Assembly: GCA_964611125.1 (NCBI GenBank)
Contig: CAZSZO010000006.1
Span: 62,001-126,000 of the forward strand
Reading direction: 5' to 3'
Length of the DNA stretch: 64,000 nt
DNA from: JAEUIX01 sp964611125
Lineage (GTDB): Bacteria > Planctomycetota > Phycisphaerae > Phycisphaerales > UBA1924
In this document: positions 17,580 to 26,876 of the stretch, in pieces
How positions within the stretch are numbered: position 1 is the first letter of the stretch
Layout: every line of letters starts with the position of its first letter
Made by a program: the position numbers and the translations under genes
Notes under the pieces: generated by a model
What the model was told of the DNA's origin: nothing
Seen by the model: only the letters and a program-made list of their open reading frames with translations
The model's database searches: none

Positions 17580-18728
17580 ATGAAAGTGCTGGAAAAGGGG
17601 CTTCGGGATGCGGTTGAGGCCGCGTCTCGCCGAGCGTTCCCCCAGCGCCGGAGCCGTTCGCCTGTGGATGTCATGATCCGAGTTCCCCCGGGCGACGCGC
17701 GGGTGGCCGTCCTGGGTTCGGGCGAGCGGAATCTCAAGATGATCCGGGAGGCGCTGGGCGTCCACGTCGCGGCCCGCGACGGCAACATCCGGATCTCTGG
17801 CACGCGCGAGGCGGTCGCGGCGGCCCGCGATGTCATTGGCCGCCTTCAGCAGACCTCCGGCGACGAAGCCCCCTCGCGCCAGCAGGTGCTCGACATCATC
17901 ACCTGGGCCGCGTCGCGCCAGCTCGGCGACAAGGGCGAAGGGACGGGCGATGACTTCGGACCCGTCGAGTTCGACCTGGGCGGGCATCTGGATGTGACGG
18001 CCCCCGCGTGGGGCGAGACGCTGGATGTCTACGCCGCGGGCCGCCCGGTGCGGGCCCAGACGACCAACCAGCAGCTGTATCTGGACGCGATCCGCGATAA
18101 CGACCTGGTCGTGGCGGTGGGCCCGGCGGGCACGGGCAAGACCTATTTGGCGGTCGCCGCGGCGGTGCACATGCTCAAGGTCGGGCGGATCCGCAAGGTG
18201 ATCCTGGTCCGCCCGGCGGTGGAGGCTGGGGAGAAGCTGGGCTTTCTCCCGGGCGACATGCAGGCGAAGGTGAACCCCTACCTGCGGCCGCTGTTCGACG
18301 CGCTGCACGACATGATGGACTTCAACACCATCAACCGCTTCATGACCAGCGACGTGGTGGAGGTCGCGCCGCTGGCGTTCATGCGCGGCCGGACGCTCAA
18401 CCGGGCGGTGATCATCCTCGATGAGGCCCAGAACACCACGCGCACCCAGATGAAGATGTTCCTGACCCGCATGGGGCACGGGAGCAAGATGATCGTGACG
18501 GGCGACGCGACGCAGGTCGACCTGCCCGACCCGGGGCAGAGCGGCCTGATCGACGCGGCCCGCCGGCTGAAGAATGTGCCGGGGATCGGCTGGGTGGCCC
18601 TGGATGAGCGGGACATCGTGCGGCACACGCTGGTGCAGCGGATCGTGGAGGCGTACGGAGCGACCGATAACCCGGGCCGATCGACCCCGATGGGGGAAAG
18701 GTCCGATCACGGAGCGTCGATGCAGTAG
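17580..18728 (+). CDS. phoH: PhoH-family P-loop ATPase
   Basis: About 382 residues from ATG 17580 (MKVLEKGLRD). ATGs at 17478 and 17541 are in frame but add a segment unlike the family. An N-terminal KH-like nucleic-acid-binding part (VLGSGERNLKMIREALGVHVAARDG) precedes the ATPase, which has Walker A GPAGTGKT (about 180-187), the family stretch VRPAVEAGEKLGFLPGD, Walker B VIILDEAQNTT, and TGDATQVDLP. PhoH2/YbeZ-type proteins act in RNA metabolism and ribosome maturation with YbeY. The PgpH-like gene follows in the same direction, the usual phoH-pgpH order; ybeY is not present here. The extra C-terminal tail (GRSTPMGERSDH) looks unstructured. Confidence 0.92.
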   Translation: MKVLEKGLRDAVEAASRRAFPQRRSRSPVDVMIRVPPGDARVAVLGSGERNLKMIREALGVHVAARDGNIRISGTREAVAAARDVIGRLQQTSGDEAPSRQQVLDIITWAASRQLGDKGEGTGDDFGPVEFDLGGHLDVTAPAWGETLDVYAAGRPVRAQTTNQQLYLDAIRDNDLVVAVGPAGTGKTYLAVAAAVHMLKVGRIRKVILVRPAVEAGEKLGFLPGDMQAKVNPYLRPLFDALHDMMDFNTINRFMTSDVVEVAPLAFMRGRTLNRAVIILDEAQNTTRTQMKMFLTRMGHGSKMIVTGDATQVDLPDPGQSGLIDAARRLKNVPGIGWVALDERDIVRHTLVQRIVEAYGATDNPGRSTPMGERSDHGASMQ

Positions 18729-18833
18729 CGGGCGATGAGGGGTTGGTGGGGGGGGTGGCTTGGAGTCGGGCGCCGGTCTACGCGAAGCCGGCGGGTTGGT
18801 TGGGTCAGAGGCCTGAGCGCGCAGGCCAAGCGC

Positions 18834-21293
18834 ATGACAGCAGACACGCCAAATCCTGGTTCGGGTCCGCCTTCCGGGGCGGCGGGGGGTGCGTCGGCGC
18901 TGCCCGGGTCGGGTGGCCCACTCGATTGGGGCGTTGTGCTCCGCTCGCCGGCGACGATCTGGAACGTGCTGATCCTGGTCGCGCTGACCGGGGTGCTCTC
19001 GATCCTGCTGATGTGGACGCACAAGCAGACGCTGGCGACGGTCGGCCAGATCATGGGCGAGAGCCACTGCGTCCGCGTGGGGTTCCAGCGGATCGACGAA
19101 GCGGCCACCCAGGCCGACCGCCAGGCCGCCCGCCTGAAGGCCCCCTGGATCTACACCGGCGACAAGGCGGCCTTCGACGAGCTGCGGGCGTCCCTCGAGA
19201 ACCTGCCCAGGACCCTGGCCGACGCCCAGACCCTGGGCGATGTCGACGCGACGATCCGCGAGCAGTTCGGCCTGGTCAGCCCCGCCTCGCTCGAAGAGGT
19301 GCGGGCCCAGCGCGAGGGCGAGGGGATCTCCGCGGCGTGGCTGGCCCGGGTCGGGCGGCTGGACGCGGCGATGCGGCGCACGCCGGTGGTCGACGCCGAG
19401 ACGTTCCAGCGGCAGAGCCAGGCGGTGACCCCGCTGGCGGAGGTCCGGGTGGGCGAGGCGGCGATGACGGTGCGGGCCGCGGACGTCGTCAGCTTTGCGG
19501 GGGCCGAGGCCAAGCTGCGGACGCTGATCAAGGAGGCCGGTTTCAGCGAGCCGCTGGCCGAGGTGGTGCTATCGCGGGTGAAGTACCGCTACAAGCCGCT
19601 TTTCAAGCTCGATCAGGCGATGACCGACGAGCGGGCCCGCCTGGCGGCGGAGGCGACGCAGCCGAAGCTCGCGCAGTATCCGCGCGGGCAGGTGATGGTG
19701 GCGCGGGGCGAGCGGCTGACGGCTGAGAAGCTCGAGCTGCTTCGGGCCGAGGCGCGCGAGTACCGGCGCAGCCCCGAGGACGCGGTGGTGGTCTATGCGG
19801 AGAATCTGTCGCTGGTGGGGGCGGCGCTGCTGGCGGCCCTGGGCCTGGGGGCGTACACAGCGACCTATGCCGGGCTGCTCTGGCGGGCGCCGGCCCGCAT
19901 GGGCGTCCTGGCGGGGATGGTCGCGGCGGCGCTCGGGCTGGGCTGCTGGGTCGCGGCGACCGAGCCGCGGCTGATCAATGTGGCGATCACCTCGCCGACG
20001 CTGCTTGTCACAGCCTTCCTGGCGGTGGCGTACGACCGGCGGACGGCGCTGGCGGTGGGCTCGCTGGTGGGCATTCTCTCGTGCGTGGCCCTCGATCAGC
20101 CGGCGGTGACCATCGGCGTGGCGCTGTGCGGTGTGTGGCTGGCGGTGTGGCTGCTGCGCGAGTTCCGGCACCGCAACGCGCTCATCCGGGCGGGCTTGCT
20201 CACCGGGGCGGCGCTGGCGACGGCGACGCTCATTCTGGCCGGTCTGCAGCGCCCCATGACCCCCGACGCGCTGCAGCAGGCGATCTGGGAGGCGGCCTCG
20301 GCGGGGATCGGGGCCACGCTCGTGGGGTTCATCACGCTGGGGCTGCTGCCGACGATCGAGCGCGTCTTCGACGTGGCGACGGGCATGAGCCTGATCGAGC
20401 TGCGCGACCCCAAGCAACCGCTCCTCCGCATGCTCCAGCAGCGGGCCCCGGGCACCTACAACCACTCGCTGACCGTCGCCAGCCTTGCGGAGGCCGCGGC
20501 GGAGGCGATCCACGCCGATGGGCTGCTGGCGTACGTCGGGGCGCTGTACCACGACGTGGGTAAGGCGACCAAGGCGGAGTTCTTTGTCGAGAATCAGGCG
20601 GGCGGCCCCAACCGCCATGACAAGCTGCCGCCGGCGCTGAGTCTGCTGGTGATCGTGGGGCACGTGAAGGAGGGGCTGGAGCTGGCCCGCGAGCACAACC
20701 TGCCGGCGGTGCTGCACCATTTCATCGAGAGCCACCACGGCACGACACTGGTTGAGTATTTCTACCACCGGGCCCGCAAGCAGGCGGAGGCCAGCGGCAA
20801 GGCGGCGGAGATGCCTCAGGAGATTGAGTACCGCTATCCCGGGCCCAAGCCGCGCTCGAAGGAGGCGGCGATCCTGATGGTCTGCGACGCGGCGGAGAGC
20901 GCGACGCGGACATTGAGCGACCCGACCCCCGCGCGGATCGATTCGCTGGTGAGGGCGATCGCCCACAAGCGGCTGATGGACGGGCAGTTTGACGCCAGCG
21001 AGCTGACGATGCGCGACCTGGCCGTGGTGACCGAGACGGTCTCGCGGACGCTCGCGGCGATGAACCACCAGCGGATCGCGTATCCCGCCGGTGAATCATC
21101 CGGGCAGCGGTCGGCGAGCGTGCCCTTCGGCGCCCCCGCCGCCGCGCCGGGGCCGGCGACGATTTCGATTCCGGCTCCTGCGGCCGGTGAGGTCACGCCG
21201 CCGCCGCAGGTCGCGCCCGGTGCGCCGCAGGGCGGGTCGCTCACCGGCCCCGCGCCGGTAACGCCGGTTGGCCTGGCCGCGGCCCGCCGCTGA
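18834..21293 (+). CDS. 7TM-HD (PgpH-like) cyclic-di-AMP phosphodiesterase candidate
   Basis: About 819 residues from ATG 18834; an in-frame ATG at 18735 adds a Trp/Arg-rich stretch that looks untranslated. Order: one membrane helix (about 41-60), an extracytoplasmic 7TMR-HDED domain (to about 335), a block of hydrophobic helices (about 350-500), then an HD domain with NHSLTVASLAEAAAE (His544) and YHDVGK (His573, Asp574). The C-terminus is a Pro/Ala-rich tail. Characterised PgpH enzymes hydrolyse c-di-AMP. The gene starts about 100 bp after phoH and is probably in its operon. Convergent with the next gene. Confidence 0.9.
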   Translation: MTADTPNPGSGPPSGAAGGASALPGSGGPLDWGVVLRSPATIWNVLILVALTGVLSILLMWTHKQTLATVGQIMGESHCVRVGFQRIDEAATQADRQAARLKAPWIYTGDKAAFDELRASLENLPRTLADAQTLGDVDATIREQFGLVSPASLEEVRAQREGEGISAAWLARVGRLDAAMRRTPVVDAETFQRQSQAVTPLAEVRVGEAAMTVRAADVVSFAGAEAKLRTLIKEAGFSEPLAEVVLSRVKYRYKPLFKLDQAMTDERARLAAEATQPKLAQYPRGQVMVARGERLTAEKLELLRAEAREYRRSPEDAVVVYAENLSLVGAALLAALGLGAYTATYAGLLWRAPARMGVLAGMVAAALGLGCWVAATEPRLINVAITSPTLLVTAFLAVAYDRRTALAVGSLVGILSCVALDQPAVTIGVALCGVWLAVWLLREFRHRNALIRAGLLTGAALATATLILAGLQRPMTPDALQQAIWEAASAGIGATLVGFITLGLLPTIERVFDVATGMSLIELRDPKQPLLRMLQQRAPGTYNHSLTVASLAEAAAEAIHADGLLAYVGALYHDVGKATKAEFFVENQAGGPNRHDKLPPALSLLVIVGHVKEGLELAREHNLPAVLHHFIESHHGTTLVEYFYHRARKQAEASGKAAEMPQEIEYRYPGPKPRSKEAAILMVCDAAESATRTLSDPTPARIDSLVRAIAHKRLMDGQFDASELTMRDLAVVTETVSRTLAAMNHQRIAYPAGESSGQRSASVPFGAPAAAPGPATISIPAPAAGEVTPPPQVAPGAPQGGSLTGPAPVTPVGLAAARR

Positions 21294-21310
21294 GGCGATT
21301 GCGGACCAAT

Positions 21311-23941
21311 TCAGGAAGGGCGCTTGAGGGCCTGTGCGAACAGGTGGTGGGGGAAGCCGCCGTCGAAATCGAGCTTGCGGGCGAGATCGAAGGCCGCGTC
21401 GCGCAGCTCCGGTCGGCGCAGCCCCAGGGCCACCATCGAGAGCAGCTTGCGCTCGCGATCGATGGAGAGCACGATGAGCTCCTCGGCTGTGCCCCCGCCC
21501 GCCCCCCCCGCCCCCCCCGACCCGCCTGACCCCCCTGGCCCCGCCGGCCCACCCAGCCAGGCCGCCAGGCGGCGTTCATCGGCGTCGCCCTGCTGGGTGA
21601 ACCCGGCGATCGCCTCACGCAGGAAGCCCTCGGCGCGGGTCTCGTCGCCCCGGAGCGCCGCGGCGACATAGAGCGTCAGGAACGTATAGGGGCGGGCCTG
21701 ATCGCCGGCCCTGTCAGCGTCACCGCCGGACCTCGGCTGGCTGGCGGCGGCTTCATCGAGCTTGCCCTGGATGATCAGCGCCATGTGCTTCAGCCCCGCA
21801 GATCCGGAGCCCTGGGCGGCGGCGACGAACTCGTCGAGCTTGCCTTCGTGGTAGAGCACCGTGGTGTTCAGGTAGTCGCGGATGCCCGGGATATCGCCGG
21901 GATCGGCGCCTGAGTGGGTCAGCCAGGTCGCGATGTCGGCCCGGGCGGCGTCAGCCCGGCCGCCGGCGACCAGCACCGCGATCCGCTCGAGCAGCTGGGG
22001 GAGGTCGATGTTCTCAAGCGGGGCGTTGAACGGGGGGCTCGCGAGGCACTCGTCATAGCGGCGCAGGCCGCAGAGCGCCTCGGCCTTGGCGCTCAGGAGC
22101 GATGCATCGCCCACGTTGGCTTTCGCGGCGTCGTCGATATAGCGAAGCGCCTCGTCGAAGCGCCCGGCGCCCAGGGCATGCAACGCCCCGGCCCGGAAGG
22201 CCAGCGGCTCCGGGGGCGTCGCCCGCGCGGCCTCGGCGAGCAGCCGCCGCTTCTCGGCGTCGCTCCGCGACACGCGGGCCAGCAGGTACTTGAGCTTCGC
22301 GTCAGCGGGCGCCTGAGCGAGCAGGGCCCGGTACTCGCCGGCGAGGTCGTGTTCAGGCTTGGCCCGTTCGGTGGAATCCTGGTGCAGCCGATGGGCGTGC
22401 ACCAGCACGGGGCGCTCGTCCAGCAGCGGACGAACCAGCTCGACCACCTCGGTCGGCGGAAGCTCCATGCGGGCGAGCGCGAGGTAGCGCTCGTTGGATG
22501 GGTCGACGCTGATGCCGCGACGGGCGAGTTGGCCCCGCTCGGCCGGGGTGAGGGCCGAGGTGGTCGCCATGATGAAGCTGCGGAGGTCTTCGCGCATCGC
22601 CTGCAGCGTGGTCTTGACGACCGTGCCGGACGACTTGGAGAGCTTGATCGAGCGCGGCGGCTGCGTGAAGGGGTAATCGATCTTGGAGAACGTGTGCAGC
22701 AGCTTGGGCGTGTGCAGGCGGAAGTTGGTGTCGGGCTGGCCGGCGGACGCCGAGCCCTGCACGGAGTACGAAACATCTTCAGTGGAGAGCAGGGCGAGCT
22801 CATCGGGGTTGATGACGAAGACGGCCGAGGTGAAGGGCCGGAGGAAGAAGCTGGTCTCGATCACGACCTTCTGCGGCTTGAGGCGGGCCGCGCCCTTGAC
22901 CACGGCGACGGTGTGCTCCCCCTCGGGGATCTTGATCGCCACCGGGTAGCCTTCGTTGAGCGTCGCGGTCCGGCCGGCGATGGTGACGACATACTGCTCG
23001 GACAGGCCGCCGACGACGTGCACGGTGCGCGAAGCGCCGATGGCGATCGCCGCGAACAGGTAGCCGACCACGGCCAGCAGCGCCACGCCGACGGGGATCC
23101 AGCGGGCGAGGTTGAAGGACCACGCCGAGTCGCTCGAACGCGCCGCCGGGCCGGAAAGGAGCAGCGAGCGGATCTTCTTCCCGCTGCGCTCGTGCTTGTC
23201 GCAGAGGGCGAGGTACTTCTTGAACTCCGCCGTCGCGGCGACGTCCGGGAGCTGCTGGGCGAGGGCCGTCAGCACCGACCGCGCCTCGGCATGCCGCCCC
23301 TCGGACTGATACGCCTCGCAGACCAGGTAGGCGAACCCGACATCATCGGGCGTGGCGCGATCCAGGATCGGGCGAGCGACGCGGTAACCCTCGTCGGCCC
23401 CTGCGTGCCGCAGGAAGTGGAGGGCGGCGGCCCGACGGATGTCGTTGTCCGCCGGGGAGGCGGCGAGCGCGGCCTCGTACGCCGCGCGGGCGTCATCGAT
23501 CTGCTCGAAGGCGGTGAACCCGTCACCCAGCACGCCCAGCACCTTTGCGTTGGCGCGCACGGGCGGCGAAAGCGACTCGGCCAGGCCCAGAAACTCGGGC
23601 TTGGCCCGGAAGCCGATGCACGCGGCGAGGGCGTCGATCGCGGCCTGCGGGTCGGAAGGCTTGTTCTGCACCGCCAGGGCGAGGTTGCCGATGGTCTCGG
23701 TCTTGGCGGCCTCCCACTTGCGCAGGTCGGCGACGCGATGACGCCGGCAGGAGGGGCACTCATCGCTGATCCGCTTGGTCCCGAGCGGAATGATCGGGAT
23801 GAAGAACACCACAAAGAACAGCGTGGTGTCGAAGGACTTGAGCTCAGCGAAGGCCTGGCAGAAGTCGCACGTCCCGCGGCGGGTGGAGATGTTGCGCTTG
23901 CCGGAGTACCAGGTTCCGATTCCATTAACGACAGTTGGCAT
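21311..23941 (-). CDS. TPR-rich membrane protein with N-terminal zinc ribbon
   Basis: 876 residues. The N-terminus has paired cysteines (Cys25/Cys28 in CDFC and Cys62/Cys65 in CPSC), fitting a zinc ribbon, with a hydrophobic FFVVFFIPIIPLG in between. Helical repeats follow to about 260 (for example DDARAAYEAALAASPADNDIRRAAALHFLR). A membrane helix lies at about 278-300 (WIPVGVALLAVVGYLFAAIA). The rest has a beta-rich segment, then more TPR-like helices. A Gly-rich insert (GGPAGPGGSGGSGGAGG) occurs near the C-terminus. The function is unknown; it may be a scaffold at the membrane. Confidence 0.8.
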   Translation of the reverse strand: MPTVVNGIGTWYSGKRNISTRRGTCDFCQAFAELKSFDTTLFFVVFFIPIIPLGTKRISDECPSCRRHRVADLRKWEAAKTETIGNLALAVQNKPSDPQAAIDALAACIGFRAKPEFLGLAESLSPPVRANAKVLGVLGDGFTAFEQIDDARAAYEAALAASPADNDIRRAAALHFLRHAGADEGYRVARPILDRATPDDVGFAYLVCEAYQSEGRHAEARSVLTALAQQLPDVAATAEFKKYLALCDKHERSGKKIRSLLLSGPAARSSDSAWSFNLARWIPVGVALLAVVGYLFAAIAIGASRTVHVVGGLSEQYVVTIAGRTATLNEGYPVAIKIPEGEHTVAVVKGAARLKPQKVVIETSFFLRPFTSAVFVINPDELALLSTEDVSYSVQGSASAGQPDTNFRLHTPKLLHTFSKIDYPFTQPPRSIKLSKSSGTVVKTTLQAMREDLRSFIMATTSALTPAERGQLARRGISVDPSNERYLALARMELPPTEVVELVRPLLDERPVLVHAHRLHQDSTERAKPEHDLAGEYRALLAQAPADAKLKYLLARVSRSDAEKRRLLAEAARATPPEPLAFRAGALHALGAGRFDEALRYIDDAAKANVGDASLLSAKAEALCGLRRYDECLASPPFNAPLENIDLPQLLERIAVLVAGGRADAARADIATWLTHSGADPGDIPGIRDYLNTTVLYHEGKLDEFVAAAQGSGSAGLKHMALIIQGKLDEAAASQPRSGGDADRAGDQARPYTFLTLYVAAALRGDETRAEGFLREAIAGFTQQGDADERRLAAWLGGPAGPGGSGGSGGAGGAGGGTAEELIVLSIDRERKLLSMVALGLRRPELRDAAFDLARKLDFDGGFPHHLFAQALKRPS

Positions 23942-24062
23942 GCCCCGAGTCTACCGGCTTGCCGAGCTGTCCGGGTGGCGGAGCAGGCGGAACGGATGGC
24001 GCCGGTGCGCGGATTGCGCAAATTTGAGGCTCAAGCGCGCCCAGATGGGCGTCAGAGCGCGG

Positions 24063-25403
24063 TCAGCGCGTGGCGGTTTCGGCCAGCAGGGCCTCGGCGA
24101 GCCAGTCAATCTGCTCGAGGGTGTTGTAGACCTGTGCCGCGACGCGTACGTACCGCTCGCAACCACCACCAATCCTCCCGCCCCCACCCCCACCCCCACC
24201 GCCACCGGACGGGTCTGGCGAGGGATCGGATGAGAACGGGATGATCGGGACCTGGATGCGCCAGCGGTCGATCAGGCGGTCCTGCAGCGGGTCGTGATAG
24301 TGGGTGGGCTGGCCCTGCTCCCACGGCGCGCGATCGGGGAGGCGGGCCGCGGCGAGGCAGCCGACCATCGACTCCGGGCTGGTCGGGGCCCCTCCCAGGC
24401 GGCTGAGGAGCAGGCGGCGGGCCTCCAGGGCGAGGGTGCGGTTGCGGCGCATGATCTCAGGCCACCCGCCTGCGACCATGGCGTCGAGGGTGTCGAGGGC
24501 GGCGGGGGTTGCCAGCCAGGGCGAATAGTCCATGGAGCCCAGGAAGTCGAACATCAGCCGAAAGCGGGAGCGATCGGTGCGGGTGCTGTTGGCGCCGTGC
24601 GAGATGATGAGCGGAACGATCCCGTCCTGGCGGTCGCGCCGGACATGCAGGAACGCGGCGCCCTTGGGGGCGCAGAGCCACTTGTGGAAGTTGCCGGTGT
24701 AATACGCAGCGCCGATCTCGCTGACGTGCAGGGGCAGGAAGCCCGGGGCATGGGCGCCGTCGACGAGGGTGTCGACCCCGCGGGCGGAGAGCTCGGCCAC
24801 GATCCGCTTGACGGGCAGCACGAGCGCGGTGGGGCTGGTGATGTGGGAGAGCAGGACGAGGCGCGTTTTGTCGGTGACGGCCGCGAGGATGGCGGCGACA
24901 ACGTGGTCCTCGCTGGCGACGGGGAAGGGGATGCGGGCGCGGACAACGCGGGCGCCGAGGCGCTGGGCGGCGAAGTCGAGGGCGTTGTTGCAGGCGTTGT
25001 ATTCGTGGCCGCTGGTGACGATCTCGTCGCCCGGGCGCCAGGGGAGGGAGCGGATGACCGTGCTGACGCCGGCGGTGGCGTTATGGATGAAGGCGAAGTC
25101 GTCGGCGTCGCAGCCGACAAACGCGGCGAGGCGAAGGCGGGCGGCGTCGAGAAGGGGTTCGAGTTCGCGCACGAAGAAGCGGATGGGTTCGGCCTCCATC
25201 CGGGCCCGCAGGCGGGCCATGTGCTCGGTGACGCAGAGGGGCGTGGCGCCGAAGGAGCCGTGGTTCAGGAAAACCACGGAAGGGTCGAGCCCGAACTGAG
25301 CCGCGAGCGGCCCGGGGGGCGGCGGACTGCGGCGGGGGCCGCCGGAGAATGGGTGGAGTGGGGGGTGTGGGGGCGGCGGGGGAGGTTGAGAATGGGTCGG
25401 CAT
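24063..25403 (-). CDS. PLP-dependent class V aminotransferase, isopenicillin-N-epimerase-like
   Basis: 446 residues from ATG 25403 (MPTHSQPP); the longer open frame upstream is Arg/Pro-rich and unlike the family. Fold-type I features: NHGSFGATP near the N-terminus, the cofactor-binding Asp215 in TLVDGAHAPG, and the Schiff-base Lys241 in YTGNFHKWLCAPKG. These motifs are typical of the CefD/cysteine-desulfurase-related group, most of which have unknown substrates. A run of about ten glycines encoded by GGN repeats (24180-24210) interrupts the C-terminal domain. The Pro/His-rich N-terminus is probably disordered. Confidence 0.88.
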   Translation of the reverse strand: MPTHSQPPPPPPHPPLHPFSGGPRRSPPPPGPLAAQFGLDPSVVFLNHGSFGATPLCVTEHMARLRARMEAEPIRFFVRELEPLLDAARLRLAAFVGCDADDFAFIHNATAGVSTVIRSLPWRPGDEIVTSGHEYNACNNALDFAAQRLGARVVRARIPFPVASEDHVVAAILAAVTDKTRLVLLSHITSPTALVLPVKRIVAELSARGVDTLVDGAHAPGFLPLHVSEIGAAYYTGNFHKWLCAPKGAAFLHVRRDRQDGIVPLIISHGANSTRTDRSRFRLMFDFLGSMDYSPWLATPAALDTLDAMVAGGWPEIMRRNRTLALEARRLLLSRLGGAPTSPESMVGCLAAARLPDRAPWEQGQPTHYHDPLQDRLIDRWRIQVPIIPFSSDPSPDPSGGGGGGGGGGRIGGGCERYVRVAAQVYNTLEQIDWLAEALLAETATR

Positions 25404-25438
25404 GCCGGGCGATTCTTGGCCCGAAGGCCCCCGCGAAC

Positions 25439-25855
25439 TCAGGCCTCGATATCGAGCGAGCGACCAAGTCGCACGGCCGTGGCCGCCTCGTTCATGTCGC
25501 CCGGTCGACGGTAGAGCGGGAAGGGCTCGCCCGCGGCGGGGCGGGGCGCGGGGCCGGAGAAATCGACCTTGCCGGCAACAACCCCACCGATGAGTCGATC
25601 GATCGGGCGATCGACCAGGCGCTCGGTTTGCGTGGCTCTCCCGGGCGCCTGGGAGGCCTGGGCGGGGGAGGGCGCGAGGGAGCGAACTGAGACCGAATCC
25701 GAAGCGCCTGGCGCCTCGAATGGAAGGCTGTCGGCGGCGCGGTCGGTTTGGCCGGTTTTTGCGGGCGGGCGCGTGGCGGGGGCGGCCCCATAGGCCTGGG
25801 AGAGCCGGATGGAGAGCCCGTTGGTGGTTGGACCGACAGTCATGCGCGCAAGCAT
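25439..25855 (-). CDS. Small conserved-looking hypothetical protein
   Basis: About 138 residues from ATG 25855; ATG 25843 is an alternative. The N-terminus (MTVGPTTNGLSIRLSQAYG) and C-terminus (RLIGGVVAGKVDFSGPAP and LYRRPGDMNEAATAVRLGRSLDIEA) look structured, with a Pro/Ala-rich linker between. I do not recognise a family. It is transcribed divergently from phoU and lies 35 bp upstream of the aminotransferase gene on the same strand. Confidence 0.6.
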   Translation of the reverse strand: MLARMTVGPTTNGLSIRLSQAYGAAPATRPPAKTGQTDRAADSLPFEAPGASDSVSVRSLAPSPAQASQAPGRATQTERLVDRPIDRLIGGVVAGKVDFSGPAPRPAAGEPFPLYRRPGDMNEAATAVRLGRSLDIEA

Positions 25856-26019
25856 ATCGGCAGAGACTTTGTCGATCCTTGCATTTTCTTCGCACACTGA
25901 ACTCACGCCGAACACGGCTGTAGCCCGATGACGGGTCTATGCTCAGGCTTTCATGGTTCGGCCGTGGAACCCGGGAGATTCCCGGCCCCGATCAGCTCAG
26001 CAACCTGAGGCTCGCGAAA

Positions 26020-26781
26020 ATGCCTGCTCCCATCGACTCTTCGTCGTCTGATCGCACACCAAAATCCGGCTCTGGCGGAAGTTTCGTGACGAGGCCGATC
26101 GTCCGCGACGGGAGCACCGGGCGAGAGATTCAGCTGCTGAAGGAGCGCCTGGTGCGCGAGGCGACCTTCGCCATCGGCATGCTGGAGGCGGCGATCGAAG
26201 CGTTGTACTCGCTGGACGTCGACGGCGCCAAGGCGGTGATGCGGCGCGACGACGAGATCGACTCCGAAGAGGTGCATATCGAGGAAGAGGGCCTGCGGAT
26301 CCTGGCCCTGCACCAGCCCTTCGCGCGCGACTTCCGGACGGTGGCCACGCTGCTGCGGATCAACGCGGATCTCGAGCGGGTGGGCGATCATGCGCACTCG
26401 ATCGCGAAGCTCGCCACCAAACTGGCCCCGCTGGATGTGCCCGAGTGGCCGATGGCGCTCAAGGAGCTCATGCAGCGCGTGCCGATGCTCTGCCACGCTC
26501 TCCTCAACACGCTCCTGGCGGAGAACGTGGACGCGGCCAAATCGATCTTCCTGAAGGATCGCGACATCGACACGCTCGAGAAGCGGGTGTTCGAGGAGTC
26601 GCTGGACATGATGGGCTCCGACCGCACCAGCAAGGCGCGGGGGATGCTGCTCTATCGGTGCGGGCGTGAGTTCGAGCGCGTGGGCGACCTCATGGTGAAC
26701 ATCGCTGAGGATGTCGTCTACCTGGTGACGGGCTCGATCATCCGGCACGAGGCGAAGAAGAAGCTGCACCGGGCCGGGTGA
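26020..26781 (+). CDS. phoU: PhoU-like phosphate signalling protein
   Basis: 253 residues from ATG 26020 (MPAPIDSSSS); TGAGG lies 10 bases upstream. Two PhoU three-helix domains are visible: IQLLKERLVREATFAIGMLEAAIEAL...DEIDSEEVHIEEEGLRILALHQPFARDFR and a second with FLKDRDIDTLEKRVFEESLDMM...EFERVGDLMVNIAEDVVYLVTG. The E/DxxxD metal-binding motifs are present in each (LERVGDHAHSIA; FERVGDLMVNIA). PhoU acts with the Pst transporter and PhoR/PhoB in phosphate control, but no pst or pho genes are adjacent here. Confidence 0.93.
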   Translation: MPAPIDSSSSDRTPKSGSGGSFVTRPIVRDGSTGREIQLLKERLVREATFAIGMLEAAIEALYSLDVDGAKAVMRRDDEIDSEEVHIEEEGLRILALHQPFARDFRTVATLLRINADLERVGDHAHSIAKLATKLAPLDVPEWPMALKELMQRVPMLCHALLNTLLAENVDAAKSIFLKDRDIDTLEKRVFEESLDMMGSDRTSKARGMLLYRCGREFERVGDLMVNIAEDVVYLVTGSIIRHEAKKKLHRAG

Positions 26782-26876
26782 GTTGGGCCGGGTGAGCCGG
26801 ACAGGCGCGATGCGCAAGCCGATGGCCGCCGCGCGGCGCAGCGCCCACCGAATCTCGAAACTGACGTCGTCGTGCG